Source of the DNA: Flavobacterium psychrophilum DSM 3660 = ATCC 49418
Lineage (GTDB): Bacteria > Bacteroidota > Bacteroidia > Flavobacteriales > Flavobacteriaceae
NCBI RefSeq assembly: GCF_002217405.1
Contig: NZ_MUHE01000021.1
Coordinates: 1 to 51,796 of the forward strand
Direction of reading: 5' to 3'
Length of the DNA: 51,796 nt
The notes beneath the pieces were generated by a model that ran no database searches, was not told the DNA's origin, and worked only from the letters and a program-made list of their open reading frames with translations. The position numbers and the translations under genes are program-made. Shown here one piece after another: positions 23,132 to 31,996 of this stretch (positions are counted from its first letter, which is position 1; the number at the start of each line of letters is the position of its first letter).

Positions 23132-25984
23132 TTATTTACTTAAATACATTTTTCGTCTAGAGTACAATTCATAAAACTGATCATCTTTTAAATCGTCTAT
23201 AAATAAAATACTTTCACCTGTAGATTTCATTTCTGGCCCTAAAGCTTTATTTACATTTTGAAATTTACTAAACGAGAAAACAGGTTGCTTAATCGCATAT
23301 CCTTTTAGTTGCGGATTAAATGTAAAATCTGTTACTTTATGATGTCCTAACATGACTTTTGTAGCATAATTCACATACGGTTCGCCATAGGCTTTTGCTA
23401 TAAACGGAACCGTTCTAGAGGCTCTTGGATTGGCTTCGATAATGTAAACTGTATCATCTTTTATTGCAAATTGAATGTTTATTAATCCAACAGTTCTAAG
23501 TGCTAATGCAATTTTCTTTGTATGGTCTTTTATTTGTTGCATCACAAACTCACCTAAATTAAACGGTGGTAAAGTCGCGTTTGAATCGCCTGAGTGAATA
23601 CCGCAAGGTTCTATATGTTCCATGATTCCTATAATGTACACATTTTCTCCATCGCAAATGGCATCGGCTTCGGCTTCAATGGCACCATCTAAATAATGGT
23701 CTAAAAGCAATTTGTTTCCTGGTATATTTTTCAATAAATCGATAACATGCTCTTCGAGTTCTTGTTTATTGATGACAATTTTCATTCCTTGTCCACCTAA
23801 TACATACGAAGGGCGAACGAGTAATGGAAAATCTAAAACATCTGCAAGAGCTGAAGCTTCGTCTGCATTTTCTGCGATTCCGAATTGTGGAAACGGGATT
23901 TTTAAATCGGTTAATAATTCTGAAAAACGGCCTCTGTCTTCGGCTAAATCTAAAGCATCAAAAGAAGTTCCAAGAATTTTTATGCCATATTTAGATAATT
24001 TTTCGGCTAGTTTTAAGGCAGTTTGTCCGCCTAATTGTACTATAACTCCTTCTGGTTTTTCATGACGGATAATATCGTAAATATGTTCCCAAAAAACAGG
24101 TTCGAAATATAATTTATCGGCCGTATCAAAATCGGTCGAAACCGTTTCTGGATTACAGTTTATCATGATGGTTTCGTAACCACATTCTTTAGCGGCTAAA
24201 ACTCCGTGTACACAAGAGTAATCAAATTCGATTCCTTGCCCAATTCTATTGGGTCCAGAACCCAAAACAACGACTTTCTTTTTTGGAGTTACGATGCTTT
24301 CGTTGTGTACGTGTTTTTCGCCTGAAGCAGTTTCTATTTCAGCCTCAAAAGTCGAGTAGTAGTAAGGGGTAAGGGCTTTAAATTCGGCAGCACAAGTATC
24401 TACTAATTTATATACTCTATTAATGTTTTGCTCTTCACGTAATTTATAAACTTGACTTTCTAGACAACCCATCATGTGGGCAATTTGTCTGTCGGCAAAG
24501 CCTTTTTGTTTGGCTTCTAGTAATAAATCTCTAGGTAAAGTATCTATTTTATATTTAGAAATTTCTTTTTCTAAACTGTATAATTCTTCGTATTGTTTTA
24601 AAAACCACATGTCTATTTTTGTGATTTCGTGAATACGTGACAACGGAATTCCCATGGCAATCGCATCATAAATTACAAAAACCCTGTCCCAACTGGCGTG
24701 GGTAAGTTTGTCGATAATTTGCTCGTAATTTTTGTAGCCTTTTCCGTCTGCACCCAGTCCGTTTCGTTTAATTTCGAGTGATTGTGTGGCTTTATGCAAT
24801 GCTTCTTGAAACGAACGTCCAATCCCCATTACTTCTCCAACTGATTTCATTTGCAGACCTAATGTTCTATCAGCACCTTCAAATTTGTCGAAATTCCAAC
24901 GTGGAATTTTTACAATCACATAATCTAAAGTAGGTTCGAATAAAGCTGAGGTCGATTTTGTAATTTGATTTTGAAGTTCATCTAAATGATAACCCAAAGC
25001 CAGTTTCGAAGCAATTTTTGCAATAGGATACCCCGTTGCTTTAGATGCTAATGCTGACGAGCGCGACACACGAGGGTTTATTTCAATCGCTACAATATCT
25101 TCTTTATCATCGGGCGAAACGGCAAATTGCACGTTACAACCTCCTGCGAAATTTCCAATACTACGCATCATTAAAATCGCCATATCACGCATTTTTTGGA
25201 ATGTCGTGTCAGATAGCGTCATGGCTGGTGCTACGGTTATAGAATCTCCTGTATGAATCCCCATTGGATCCATGTTTTCTATAGTACAAATAATAACAAC
25301 ATTGTCATTTTTGTCACGAAGTAATTCTAATTCGTATTCTTTCCACCCCATTAATGCTTTGTCGATAAGGACTTCGTGAATGGGTGACATTTCTAATCCG
25401 TAGGTTAGTTTTTCGTCGAAATCTTCTTTTTTGTAAACAATGGCAGCTCCTGTTCCTCCTAAGGTGAATGAAGGTCGAATTACTAGCGGGAAACCAAATT
25501 CTTGCGCAATTTCTTTTCCTTTAAGGAAAGATGTTGCGGTTTTTGCAGGGGCTTGCGGAATGCCTATTTTATTTAAAAGGTTTTTAAATTTTTCTCGGTC
25601 TTCGGTAATTTCGATAGCGTTTACATCGACACCAATTAGTTTTACATTAAAATCTTTCCAAATTCCTTTTTCGTCAGCTTCTAAACAAAGATTTAAGGCT
25701 GTTTGTCCGCCCATTGTTGGCAAAACCGCATCAATTTGTGGATGTTCTTTTAGGATTTGAATGATAGATTTTGTGGTCAGTGGTAACAAATATACATGAT
25801 CTGCCATGGTTGGATCAGTCATGATGGTTGCTGGGTTAGAATTGATAAGGATTACCTCGATTCCTTCTTCACGAATAGAACGTGCTGATTGTGATCCTGC
25901 ATAATCGAATTCGCAAGCTTGCCCGATTACGATTGGTCCTGATCCTATAATTAAAACCGATTTTATTGAATTGTCTTTTGGCAT
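23132..25984 (-). CDS. carB: Carbamoyl-phosphate synthase large subunit, lacking the MGS domain
   Basis: CarB makes carbamoyl phosphate from bicarbonate, ammonia and two ATP, for pyrimidine and arginine synthesis. The two homologous ATP-grasp halves are clear: the first starts VLIIGSGPIVIGQACEFDYAGSQ and the second VVVLGSGPNRIGQGIEFDYSCVH. Each has a glycine-rich loop (IRPSFTLGGTGAAIVY; VRPSYVLGGQGMKIVI). The protein stops at residue 950, just after ESILFIDDLKDDQFYELY, so the C-terminal MGS-like allosteric domain of E. coli CarB (about residues 936-1073) is missing. carA is not adjacent. Sequence quality is good, with no frameshift at the end. Confidence 0.96.
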   Translation of the reverse strand: MPKDNSIKSVLIIGSGPIVIGQACEFDYAGSQSARSIREEGIEVILINSNPATIMTDPTMADHVYLLPLTTKSIIQILKEHPQIDAVLPTMGGQTALNLCLEADEKGIWKDFNVKLIGVDVNAIEITEDREKFKNLLNKIGIPQAPAKTATSFLKGKEIAQEFGFPLVIRPSFTLGGTGAAIVYKKEDFDEKLTYGLEMSPIHEVLIDKALMGWKEYELELLRDKNDNVVIICTIENMDPMGIHTGDSITVAPAMTLSDTTFQKMRDMAILMMRSIGNFAGGCNVQFAVSPDDKEDIVAIEINPRVSRSSALASKATGYPIAKIASKLALGYHLDELQNQITKSTSALFEPTLDYVIVKIPRWNFDKFEGADRTLGLQMKSVGEVMGIGRSFQEALHKATQSLEIKRNGLGADGKGYKNYEQIIDKLTHASWDRVFVIYDAIAMGIPLSRIHEITKIDMWFLKQYEELYSLEKEISKYKIDTLPRDLLLEAKQKGFADRQIAHMMGCLESQVYKLREEQNINRVYKLVDTCAAEFKALTPYYYSTFEAEIETASGEKHVHNESIVTPKKKVVVLGSGPNRIGQGIEFDYSCVHGVLAAKECGYETIMINCNPETVSTDFDTADKLYFEPVFWEHIYDIIRHEKPEGVIVQLGGQTALKLAEKLSKYGIKILGTSFDALDLAEDRGRFSELLTDLKIPFPQFGIAENADEASALADVLDFPLLVRPSYVLGGQGMKIVINKQELEEHVIDLLKNIPGNKLLLDHYLDGAIEAEADAICDGENVYIIGIMEHIEPCGIHSGDSNATLPPFNLGEFVMQQIKDHTKKIALALRTVGLINIQFAIKDDTVYIIEANPRASRTVPFIAKAYGEPYVNYATKVMLGHHKVTDFTFNPQLKGYAIKQPVFSFSKFQNVNKALGPEMKSTGESILFIDDLKDDQFYELYSRRKMYLSK

Positions 25985-26044
25985 CGTAGTTGTAGTTAGT
26001 TGTGTTATTAGTTGCTCAATTTAGCGAGCTAAAGCTTATACCTG

Positions 26045-26140
26045 AAACCCACTGGGCTTTCTCCTCTTAATATCAAATTTTTTATTTTTCCTTTAAAAAT
26101 AAAAAGATTGAGGGAATAGCGGGAAATAGCTTCAAATAAT
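26045..26140 (-). repeat. Partial copy of the dispersed intergenic element (copy B)
   Basis: Read on the minus strand, GAAGCTATTTCCCGCTATTCC begins this segment near 26133, like the GGAGCTATTTCC left end of the copy at 50134, and an AGAAAGCCCAGTGGG stretch closes it near 26045. It is diverged and less complete than the copies at 47576 and 50133. Confidence 0.4.
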
Positions 26141-26163
26141 TAATACTGTTTTATGAACGGATT

Positions 26164-26197
26164 TAAAAAAAAGCCGCTACTAATAAAAGTAACGGCT
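26164..26197 (-). terminator. Intrinsic terminator after rpmH
   Basis: On the minus strand, stem AGCCGTTACT / AGTAGCGGCT (one G-T pair, 6-nt loop) is followed by eight T, 20 nt past the rpmH stop. Confidence 0.93.
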
Positions 26198-26217
26198 CTA
26201 TATTGATTGTTAGATCA

Positions 26218-26379
26218 TTATTTTTTGTGTCTTGGTTCGCAAGAAACAGTTAATTTATGTCTTCCTTTAGCACGACGACGAGCTAAAACTTTTCTTCCAT
26301 TTGCAGAAGCCATTCTGTCCATGAATCCGTGTTTGTTTCTTCTTTTTCTTTTCGATGGTTGGAACGTTCTTTTGCTCAT
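26218..26379 (-). CDS. rpmH: 50S ribosomal protein L34
   Basis: A 53-residue basic protein read directly from the minus strand. It begins [19 protein letters not shown] and continues with [20 protein letters not shown] and ends [20 protein letters not shown], the full L34 consensus with a slightly longer C-terminus than the E. coli protein (46). It has a perfect TTG-N19-TATATTTG promoter and its own terminator. It is not next to rnpA or dnaA as in many bacteria, but divergent from a TPR membrane gene. Confidence 0.95.
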   Translation of the reverse strand: MSKRTFQPSKRKRRNKHGFMDRMASANGRKVLARRRAKGRHKLTVSCEPRHKK

Positions 26380-26439
26380 TTTGTGTATGTTTAAATTCTT
26401 TTATATATATCTTGTTGCAGGTTTCTTTCAAACCGAGTG

Positions 26440-26469
26440 CAAATATACAATGATTTTTTTTTCTTGCAA
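26440..26469 (-). promoter_or_regulatory. Promoter of rpmH
   Basis: The minus strand has TTG (26467-26469), exactly 19 nt, then TATATTTG (26440-26447), 60 nt from the ATG: a perfect match to the Bacteroidota consensus. Confidence 0.88.
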
Positions 26470-26501
26470 GTGGTTTTATAAAAATATTTTAATTCTTTTA
26501 C

Positions 26502-26509
26502 TATATTTG
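26502..26509 (+). promoter_or_regulatory. -7 element of the TPR membrane gene
   Basis: TATATTTG, 24 nt before the ATG at 26534. No TTG lies at the ideal -33 position. It diverges from the rpmH promoter, the two -7 boxes being 54 nt apart. Confidence 0.5.
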
Positions 26510-26533
26510 CCATTCATTTATAAAAACTCTACT

Positions 26534-27049
26534 ATGTTTCATAGAAATATTAAGCTTGTAATAGCGGCTCTGATTATATTTACTGGAATTTGGCAATTTA
26601 CCGAAGGGAATATTGGGAACGGAATTTTCCTTATTTTGCTAACGGCAATTCCTGTTTTCTTGTATTTTAAAAACGAATTTATTCTTTTGGCTTTCCTGAA
26701 GTTACGAAAACAAGATTTTGTGGGGGCGCAAAATTGGTTGAATAAGATAAAAAATCCAGAGACGGCATTGGTCCAAAAGCAACAAGGTTATTTTAATTAT
26801 TTGCACGGTTTGATGCTTTCTCAGTCTAATTTAATCCAAGCAGAAAAATATTTTAAGAAGGCGATTAGTCTGGGATTAAGTATGGATCAGGATTTGGCCC
26901 TTGCAAAACTAAATTTGGCAGGAATTGCTTTAAGTAGAAGGCGTAAGATAGAGGCTACTAATTTATTGTCTGAAGTTAAAAAATTAGATAAGCAAAATAT
27001 GTTGAAAGATCAGGTTAAAATGATGAAGGATCAGATGAAGAAGATTTAA
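26534..27049 (+). CDS. Small membrane protein with TPR-like C-terminus
   Basis: 171 residues from the ATG at 26534. A longer open frame back to 26207 is antisense to rpmH and non-coding. There are two hydrophobic helices near residues 8-21 and 27-55 (IAALIIFTGIWQF; GIFLILLTAIPVFLYF), then a soluble helical region resembling tetratricopeptide pairs: LHGLMLSQSNLIQAEKYFKKAISLG and LAKLNLAGIALSRRRKIEATNLLSEVK. Proteins like this sit beside rpmH in other flavobacteria as far as I recall. The function is unknown. A terminator follows about 120 nt downstream. Confidence 0.8.
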   Translation: MFHRNIKLVIAALIIFTGIWQFTEGNIGNGIFLILLTAIPVFLYFKNEFILLAFLKLRKQDFVGAQNWLNKIKNPETALVQKQQGYFNYLHGLMLSQSNLIQAEKYFKKAISLGLSMDQDLALAKLNLAGIALSRRRKIEATNLLSEVKKLDKQNMLKDQVKMMKDQMKKI

Positions 27050-27167
27050 TTGTTATGATTTTCGAGTGATTGCGTTATTAATTCGTGCTTTTGCTTGTTG
27101 AAGTGAGAATTTTTAAAATATTTGACGCTTTTAAATTTTAAAATGATATTGTTTTTAGATATATTAT

Positions 27168-27197
27168 AAAAACCACGTGTTTTGCGTGGTTTTTTTA
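27168..27197 (+). terminator. Intrinsic terminator after the TPR membrane gene
   Basis: Stem AAAAACCACG / CGTGGTTTTT with a 7-nt loop, ending in seven T. Confidence 0.88.
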
Positions 27198-27302
27198 TGC
27201 TTTTAGGTTTCTAATGGGATTGTTTGCACTATTTTTAGGTTTGAATTTGCTATGATATAAAAATATACAATTTGTTGTTTTTCCTTGGTTGAAATGACAA
27301 TG

Positions 27303-27468
27303 TTATACCATTTTATTATCGAATTTACTTGTAATAACAAATATTGGTTTGTTATTGCGAGGAATGAGAAATGCTATTAAGTTATTCAGATTATGAGATT
27401 TCTAGTTCTTTGTAAGACAATATATACACTAAATATCCCTCTGTTTTTAAGGCTAAAACGGTATTGTA
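27303..27468. repeat. MITE-like palindromic element, copy 2 (diverged)
   Basis: The same layout and about the same length (~166 bp) as the element at 131-296. The outer ends are TTATACCATTTTA and AACGGTATTGTAA. The inner arms TTATTGCGAGGAATGAGAAA and GAGATTTCTAGTTCTTTGTA still pair but with many mismatches. The loop TTATTCAGATTATG corresponds to AATTTGAATAACTTG read on the other strand. It looks like an old, decaying copy in the gap after groEL. Confidence 0.65.
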
Positions 27469-27560
27469 ACCTTAAAAGTAAATTTTATTCTGTTTGTTAG
27501 TTGATAAGGATAATAGCGGAACATGGTTTTTGTTTTGGTGTTTTTAGAAAATAGTGTTAT

Positions 27561-27597
27561 AAAAAAAAATCAGGTAAAATTTTTACCTGATTTTTTA
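27561..27597 (-). terminator. Intrinsic terminator after groEL
   Basis: Stem AATCAGGTAAAA / TTTTTACCTGATT with flanking A-run and T-run, making it work in either direction. It lies 20 nt past the groEL stop. Confidence 0.92.
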
Positions 27598-27616
27598 TGT
27601 TATAATAAGCTTTGTC

Positions 27617-29335
<1,719 letters not shown>

Positions 29336-29410
29336 TTATTGCTTATTAATTAATCAGTATTTGTTTTAATTTGTAAAATTACTTTTCCAAGATTTCAAAT
29401 GATTCTATTT

Positions 29411-29635
29411 TTAATATAATCTAAGTCTTTAGGAAGAATTAATAAATATTCTGTTTTACTTGCGCACCTAAGGCTATATTTAGAAATTGGTTAAATTCTT
29501 TGTCTTAAATTTCTTCTCTATCCTTCGCATATATTTGTAGCAATAGAAGGAGAGTCTCTTCTAATTTGACTTCTTAAAGCGTGTGATTTTTGTTTTCCAA
29601 AAGTTGAAGTTATTTTATAGCCTTCAAAATTATCG
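29411..29635 (-). pseudogene. Decayed four-helix-bundle (IVP/S23-type) ORF
   Basis: On the minus strand the groES-groEL gap can be read as fragments of the four-helix-bundle family found in 23S rRNA insertions: SHALRSQIRRDSPSIATNIC followed by EG and a TAG stop, then in another frame QFLNIALG, and after a further shift ASKTEYLLILPKDLDYI. These align in order with the family core (LRSQIRRAxxSIPSNIAEG ... FLxIALGSxxEtEyLLxLxxDLxYI). At least one stop and two frameshifts break the frame, and no start codon is clear. This is a remnant, not an expressed gene. Confidence 0.75.
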
Positions 29636-29683
29636 AATGCTCCAATTGTCAAATATCATATTTTTTAAAATCTCTCTTTAAAG

Positions 29684-29959
29684 CTATACAATTGCCAAAA
29701 TGTCTTCTTCACGCATGATTAGGTAATCTTTTCCTTCTAGCTTTAATTCGGTTCCTGCGTATTTTCCGTAAAGGACAGAATCTCCAACTTTTACAGTAAG
29801 TGGTTCGTCTTTTTTGCCATTTCCTATGGCAACTACGGTTCCTTTTTGTGGTTTCTCTTTGGCAGTGTCTGGAATAAAAATTCCTGAAGCTGTTTTTGTT
29901 TCGGCAGCTACTGGTTCTATAAGAACTCTATCTGCAAGTGGTTTGATATTTAATGCCAT
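29684..29959 (-). CDS. groES: Co-chaperonin GroES (10 kDa)
   Basis: GroES caps the GroEL ring. The 91-residue protein has the family pattern [44 protein letters not shown], with the mobile loop [11 protein letters not shown]. It continues with [34 protein letters not shown]. No canonical TAnnTTTG box or CIRCE palindrome lies upstream; instead a TTGGCA-type motif is present. It lies downstream of secG on the same strand but after that gene's terminator, and is separated from groEL by the remnant ORF. Confidence 0.97.
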   Translation of the reverse strand: MALNIKPLADRVLIEPVAAETKTASGIFIPDTAKEKPQKGTVVAIGNGKKDEPLTVKVGDSVLYGKYAGTELKLEGKDYLIMREEDILAIV

Positions 29960-29997
29960 AATATTATATGTTTATTTTGTTTTAATGCTGTTATTGT

Positions 29998-30017
29998 CTT
30001 TTCAGAAATTATGCCAA
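29998..30017 (-). promoter_or_regulatory. TTGGCA-type (sigma-54-like?) motif upstream of groES
   Basis: The minus strand reads TTGGCATAATTTCTGAAAAG, beginning 58 nt before the ATG. TTGGCA matches the -24 element; the -12 part reads CTGA where TTGC is expected. The matching motif upstream of groEL suggests a shared control site. Confidence 0.45.
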
Positions 30018-30040
30018 GGATTTAAAACTGACATTTTTTC

Positions 30041-30074
30041 TTAATAAAAAATGCCAGCATTGACAGGCTGGCAC
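30041..30074 (-). terminator. Intrinsic terminator after secG
   Basis: Stem TGCCAGC / GCTGGCA with an 8-nt loop; on the minus strand it is followed by six T (ATTTTTTATT). It lies 25 nt past the secG stop and upstream of groES. Confidence 0.9.
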
Positions 30075-30098
30075 TTTGGTTTTGTATTTCGTTAGAAA

Positions 30099-30473
30099 TT
30101 ATTTTTTTGTTCCTTCTGTTACTGGTTTTGTAGCAGGTGTTTCGGTTGTTTTTGTAGCTGCTGGAGTTGCTTGTGGTGCAGTTGGAATTGCTGGTGCTGC
30201 AAGAGCGCTTTCATCAATTACTTTTGATCCAGTATCGCTGTTGTTTCCATTAAAGCTTAAGCTTGACATTAAAATTAATACAATTAATATAGCACCAAGA
30301 TACCAAGTACTTTTATCTAAAAAGTCTGTTGTTTTTTGTACGCCTCCCATTTGAGTGGAACCGCTTATAGAAGAAGATAATCCGCCACCCTTAGGGTTTT
30401 GAACCATTATGACTACGATAAGTAAAAAACAAACTATTGTTATTAAGACCAAAAAAATTGTAAATGTGCTCAT
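30099..30473 (-). CDS. secG: Preprotein translocase subunit SecG
   Basis: A small subunit of the SecYEG channel. The 124 residues contain two transmembrane helices (TIFLVLITIVCFLLIVVIMV and STWYLGAILIVLILMSSLSF) around the conserved QNPKGGGLSSSISGSTQMGGVQKTTDFLDK loop, which is diagnostic of bacterial SecG. The C-terminal 50 residues are low-complexity, rich in Pro, Thr, Ala and Lys, as seen in other Bacteroidota SecG proteins. It lies 3 nt after the TPR-like gene, so the two are coupled. Confidence 0.94.
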   Translation of the reverse strand: MSTFTIFLVLITIVCFLLIVVIMVQNPKGGGLSSSISGSTQMGGVQKTTDFLDKSTWYLGAILIVLILMSSLSFNGNNSDTGSKVIDESALAAPAIPTAPQATPAATKTTETPATKPVTEGTKK

Positions 30474-30476
30474 TGT

Positions 30477-31319
30477 TTAACTATTATTATTTTGTTGTAA
30501 CATTTTTATATCCGAAATTCTGTCTGCAAAGAAAGTAATTTTTTCTGGATATTTCAAAATTAATATTTCATAAGCTTGAATTGCTTTACTATATTTTTTT
30601 TGTTCTAAATAAACTTTGGCTAAAGTTTCGGTCATTAGATATGAATTATCTTCTGTTTTTATAGTAATAACTGGTGTTAAAGTGTCTTTTTTTGCTGGCG
30701 AAATTTTAGGATTTGTTTCTATGAATTTGTCGATAATTTCTAATTTTGACGATAAATTATTTTCTGAAATTTGATTTTCTTCTCTAATTATGGGTTTTAT
30801 TTTTGCTAATTGTAACCATTCTTGAAACGAATGGGTTTCGGAATTATTAAATATTAAGGGTTTCCCTATTTCTAATTTTTCTTCGGTGGTTAGATTTTTA
30901 GCTACTTCTGGTGTTGTTTTTTCTTGAAGATCTTGATTGGCTTTTTTGATTGATGAAATAATCGATTTTTCGAGTTTATTTATTTCAGGTTTTACATCAT
31001 TCTCAATAATTAGAGTGGTGTTCTCTACAAGTGTTGTGTGTAGGGTTTTAGCTTCTTCAATTGGTTCTTTGTTGATGCTTATAAAATTTTCGGAAGTTAT
31101 CAAATCAAATAATATACTTCTATCGGTTGTAAAAGTTGCCGTCTTTTTTAATTCAGAATTGTATTTGAAACTACCTTGTTTGTATAAATTTTTTAATTGT
31201 AAACTTCTGGCACTTTGAAAATAAGGAAAATCATCTAAGATTTTTTCTAAAGCAATTATTTGCCTGTTGTTGAAGGCTTCTGGGTTGTTTAGTAGATAAG
31301 TATATTCTGTTACGTTCAT
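30477..31319 (-). CDS. Tetratricopeptide-like protein, unknown function
   Basis: A 280-residue cytoplasmic protein without signal or membrane segments. The N-terminal part reads EYTYLLNNPEAFNNRQIIALEKILDDFPYFQSARSLQLKNLY, a pattern I recall from flavobacterial proteins beside secG. The centre is charged and probably disordered. The C-terminus has one TPR-like hairpin, METLAKVYLEQKKYSKAIQAYEILILKYPEKITFFADRI-like in composition. Order here is sigma-54 activator - lptE - this gene - secG, all minus, which suggests an envelope-related role, but no activity can be assigned. Confidence 0.72.
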   Translation of the reverse strand: MNVTEYTYLLNNPEAFNNRQIIALEKILDDFPYFQSARSLQLKNLYKQGSFKYNSELKKTATFTTDRSILFDLITSENFISINKEPIEEAKTLHTTLVENTTLIIENDVKPEINKLEKSIISSIKKANQDLQEKTTPEVAKNLTTEEKLEIGKPLIFNNSETHSFQEWLQLAKIKPIIREENQISENNLSSKLEIIDKFIETNPKISPAKKDTLTPVITIKTEDNSYLMTETLAKVYLEQKKYSKAIQAYEILILKYPEKITFFADRISDIKMLQQNNNS

Positions 31320-31321
31320 TT

Positions 31322-31375
31322 TTAGATTTCAGATTTTCTTTGCCAGTTTGCTGGTACTTGGGTCGGATTTCAGAT
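31322..31375. repeat. AGATTTCAGA repeats with a GTTTGCTGGTACTTGGGTCG segment
   Basis: The lptE-TPR gap carries copies of TTTTAGATTTCAGATTTT either side of a segment (31341-31363) that resembles GGTTGGCTTTGCTCGGGTCG at 3112-3131. The same repeat unit is found after the DUF4290 gene. Confidence 0.6.
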
Positions 31376-31418
31376 TTTGATCTGATTGTATATTGGCTAA
31401 AATTTAATGTTTAAAACA

Positions 31419-31922
31419 TTACCATTTTGCTAATGTATCTTTGAACATATCTTGAGATATGCGTTCGAAAATTATTTCAAGCGATTTTTTTAGTTGTGCG
31501 CCTGTTGGTAAATTGTTGCCGGGAAAATCATCATAAAAAGAAAAACGTTTCTCGAAATCTTCTTCTGGCTTCTTTTTGTTTGAAAACTTAAGATTGATAG
31601 TTATTGATAATCTACTTTGTGCTGCAGTTAGATCGGCAGTTGCAGACATTGGGCTGATTCTGTAATCTACAATTTCGCCTTCGTAAACTAAATCGCCATC
31701 TGTTGCGGTTAGATTTAGGTTGGTCTGGTTTTGTATTAAATCTTGTAATCTCCTTGTAAAATCTCGGTCTATTCCTGGTTCTACTAGCGGTGAGACATTC
31801 TGAAAATAACTTACTTGAAAAGTTTTTGCGTCTATTTTTCCTGTTCCAGTAAAATTGTAAACTGAACAACCTTGTAGCACAAAAAAGGAGGAAATTAAAA
31901 TTATGTGTTTTATTTTATTCAT
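31419..31922 (-). CDS. lptE: LPS assembly lipoprotein LptE
   Basis: A 167-residue outer-membrane lipoprotein. The signal peptide ends in FFVLQGC, with the lipidated Cys at residue 19. The mature part has the LptE (DUF4136-like) pattern: FTGTGKIDAKTFQVSYFQNVSPLVEPGIDRDFTRRLQDLIQNQTNLNL, then strand-rich GDLVYEGEIVDYRISPM and LSITINLKFSNKKKPEEDFEKRFSFYDDF. LptE plugs the LptD barrel that inserts LPS. Bacteroidota versions are diverged, and I assign it from the layout and context (downstream of the sigma-54 activator, upstream of the TPR-like gene and secG). Confidence 0.88.
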   Translation of the reverse strand: MNKIKHIILISSFFVLQGCSVYNFTGTGKIDAKTFQVSYFQNVSPLVEPGIDRDFTRRLQDLIQNQTNLNLTATDGDLVYEGEIVDYRISPMSATADLTAAQSRLSITINLKFSNKKKPEEDFEKRFSFYDDFPGNNLPTGAQLKKSLEIIFERISQDMFKDTLAKW

Positions 31923-31996
31923 TTTATCTAAAAAATGGCTTTGTGAGTTGCCAGGTTATTATCAAAGATATTTAATTAAAATTATCCGTTTGTCAA

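Noticed and set aside
26207..26533. Open frame extending the TPR membrane gene 109 codons upstream
   Set aside because: It runs antisense through rpmH and its promoter and contains no recognisable protein features; the ATG at 26534 follows a TATATTTG box.
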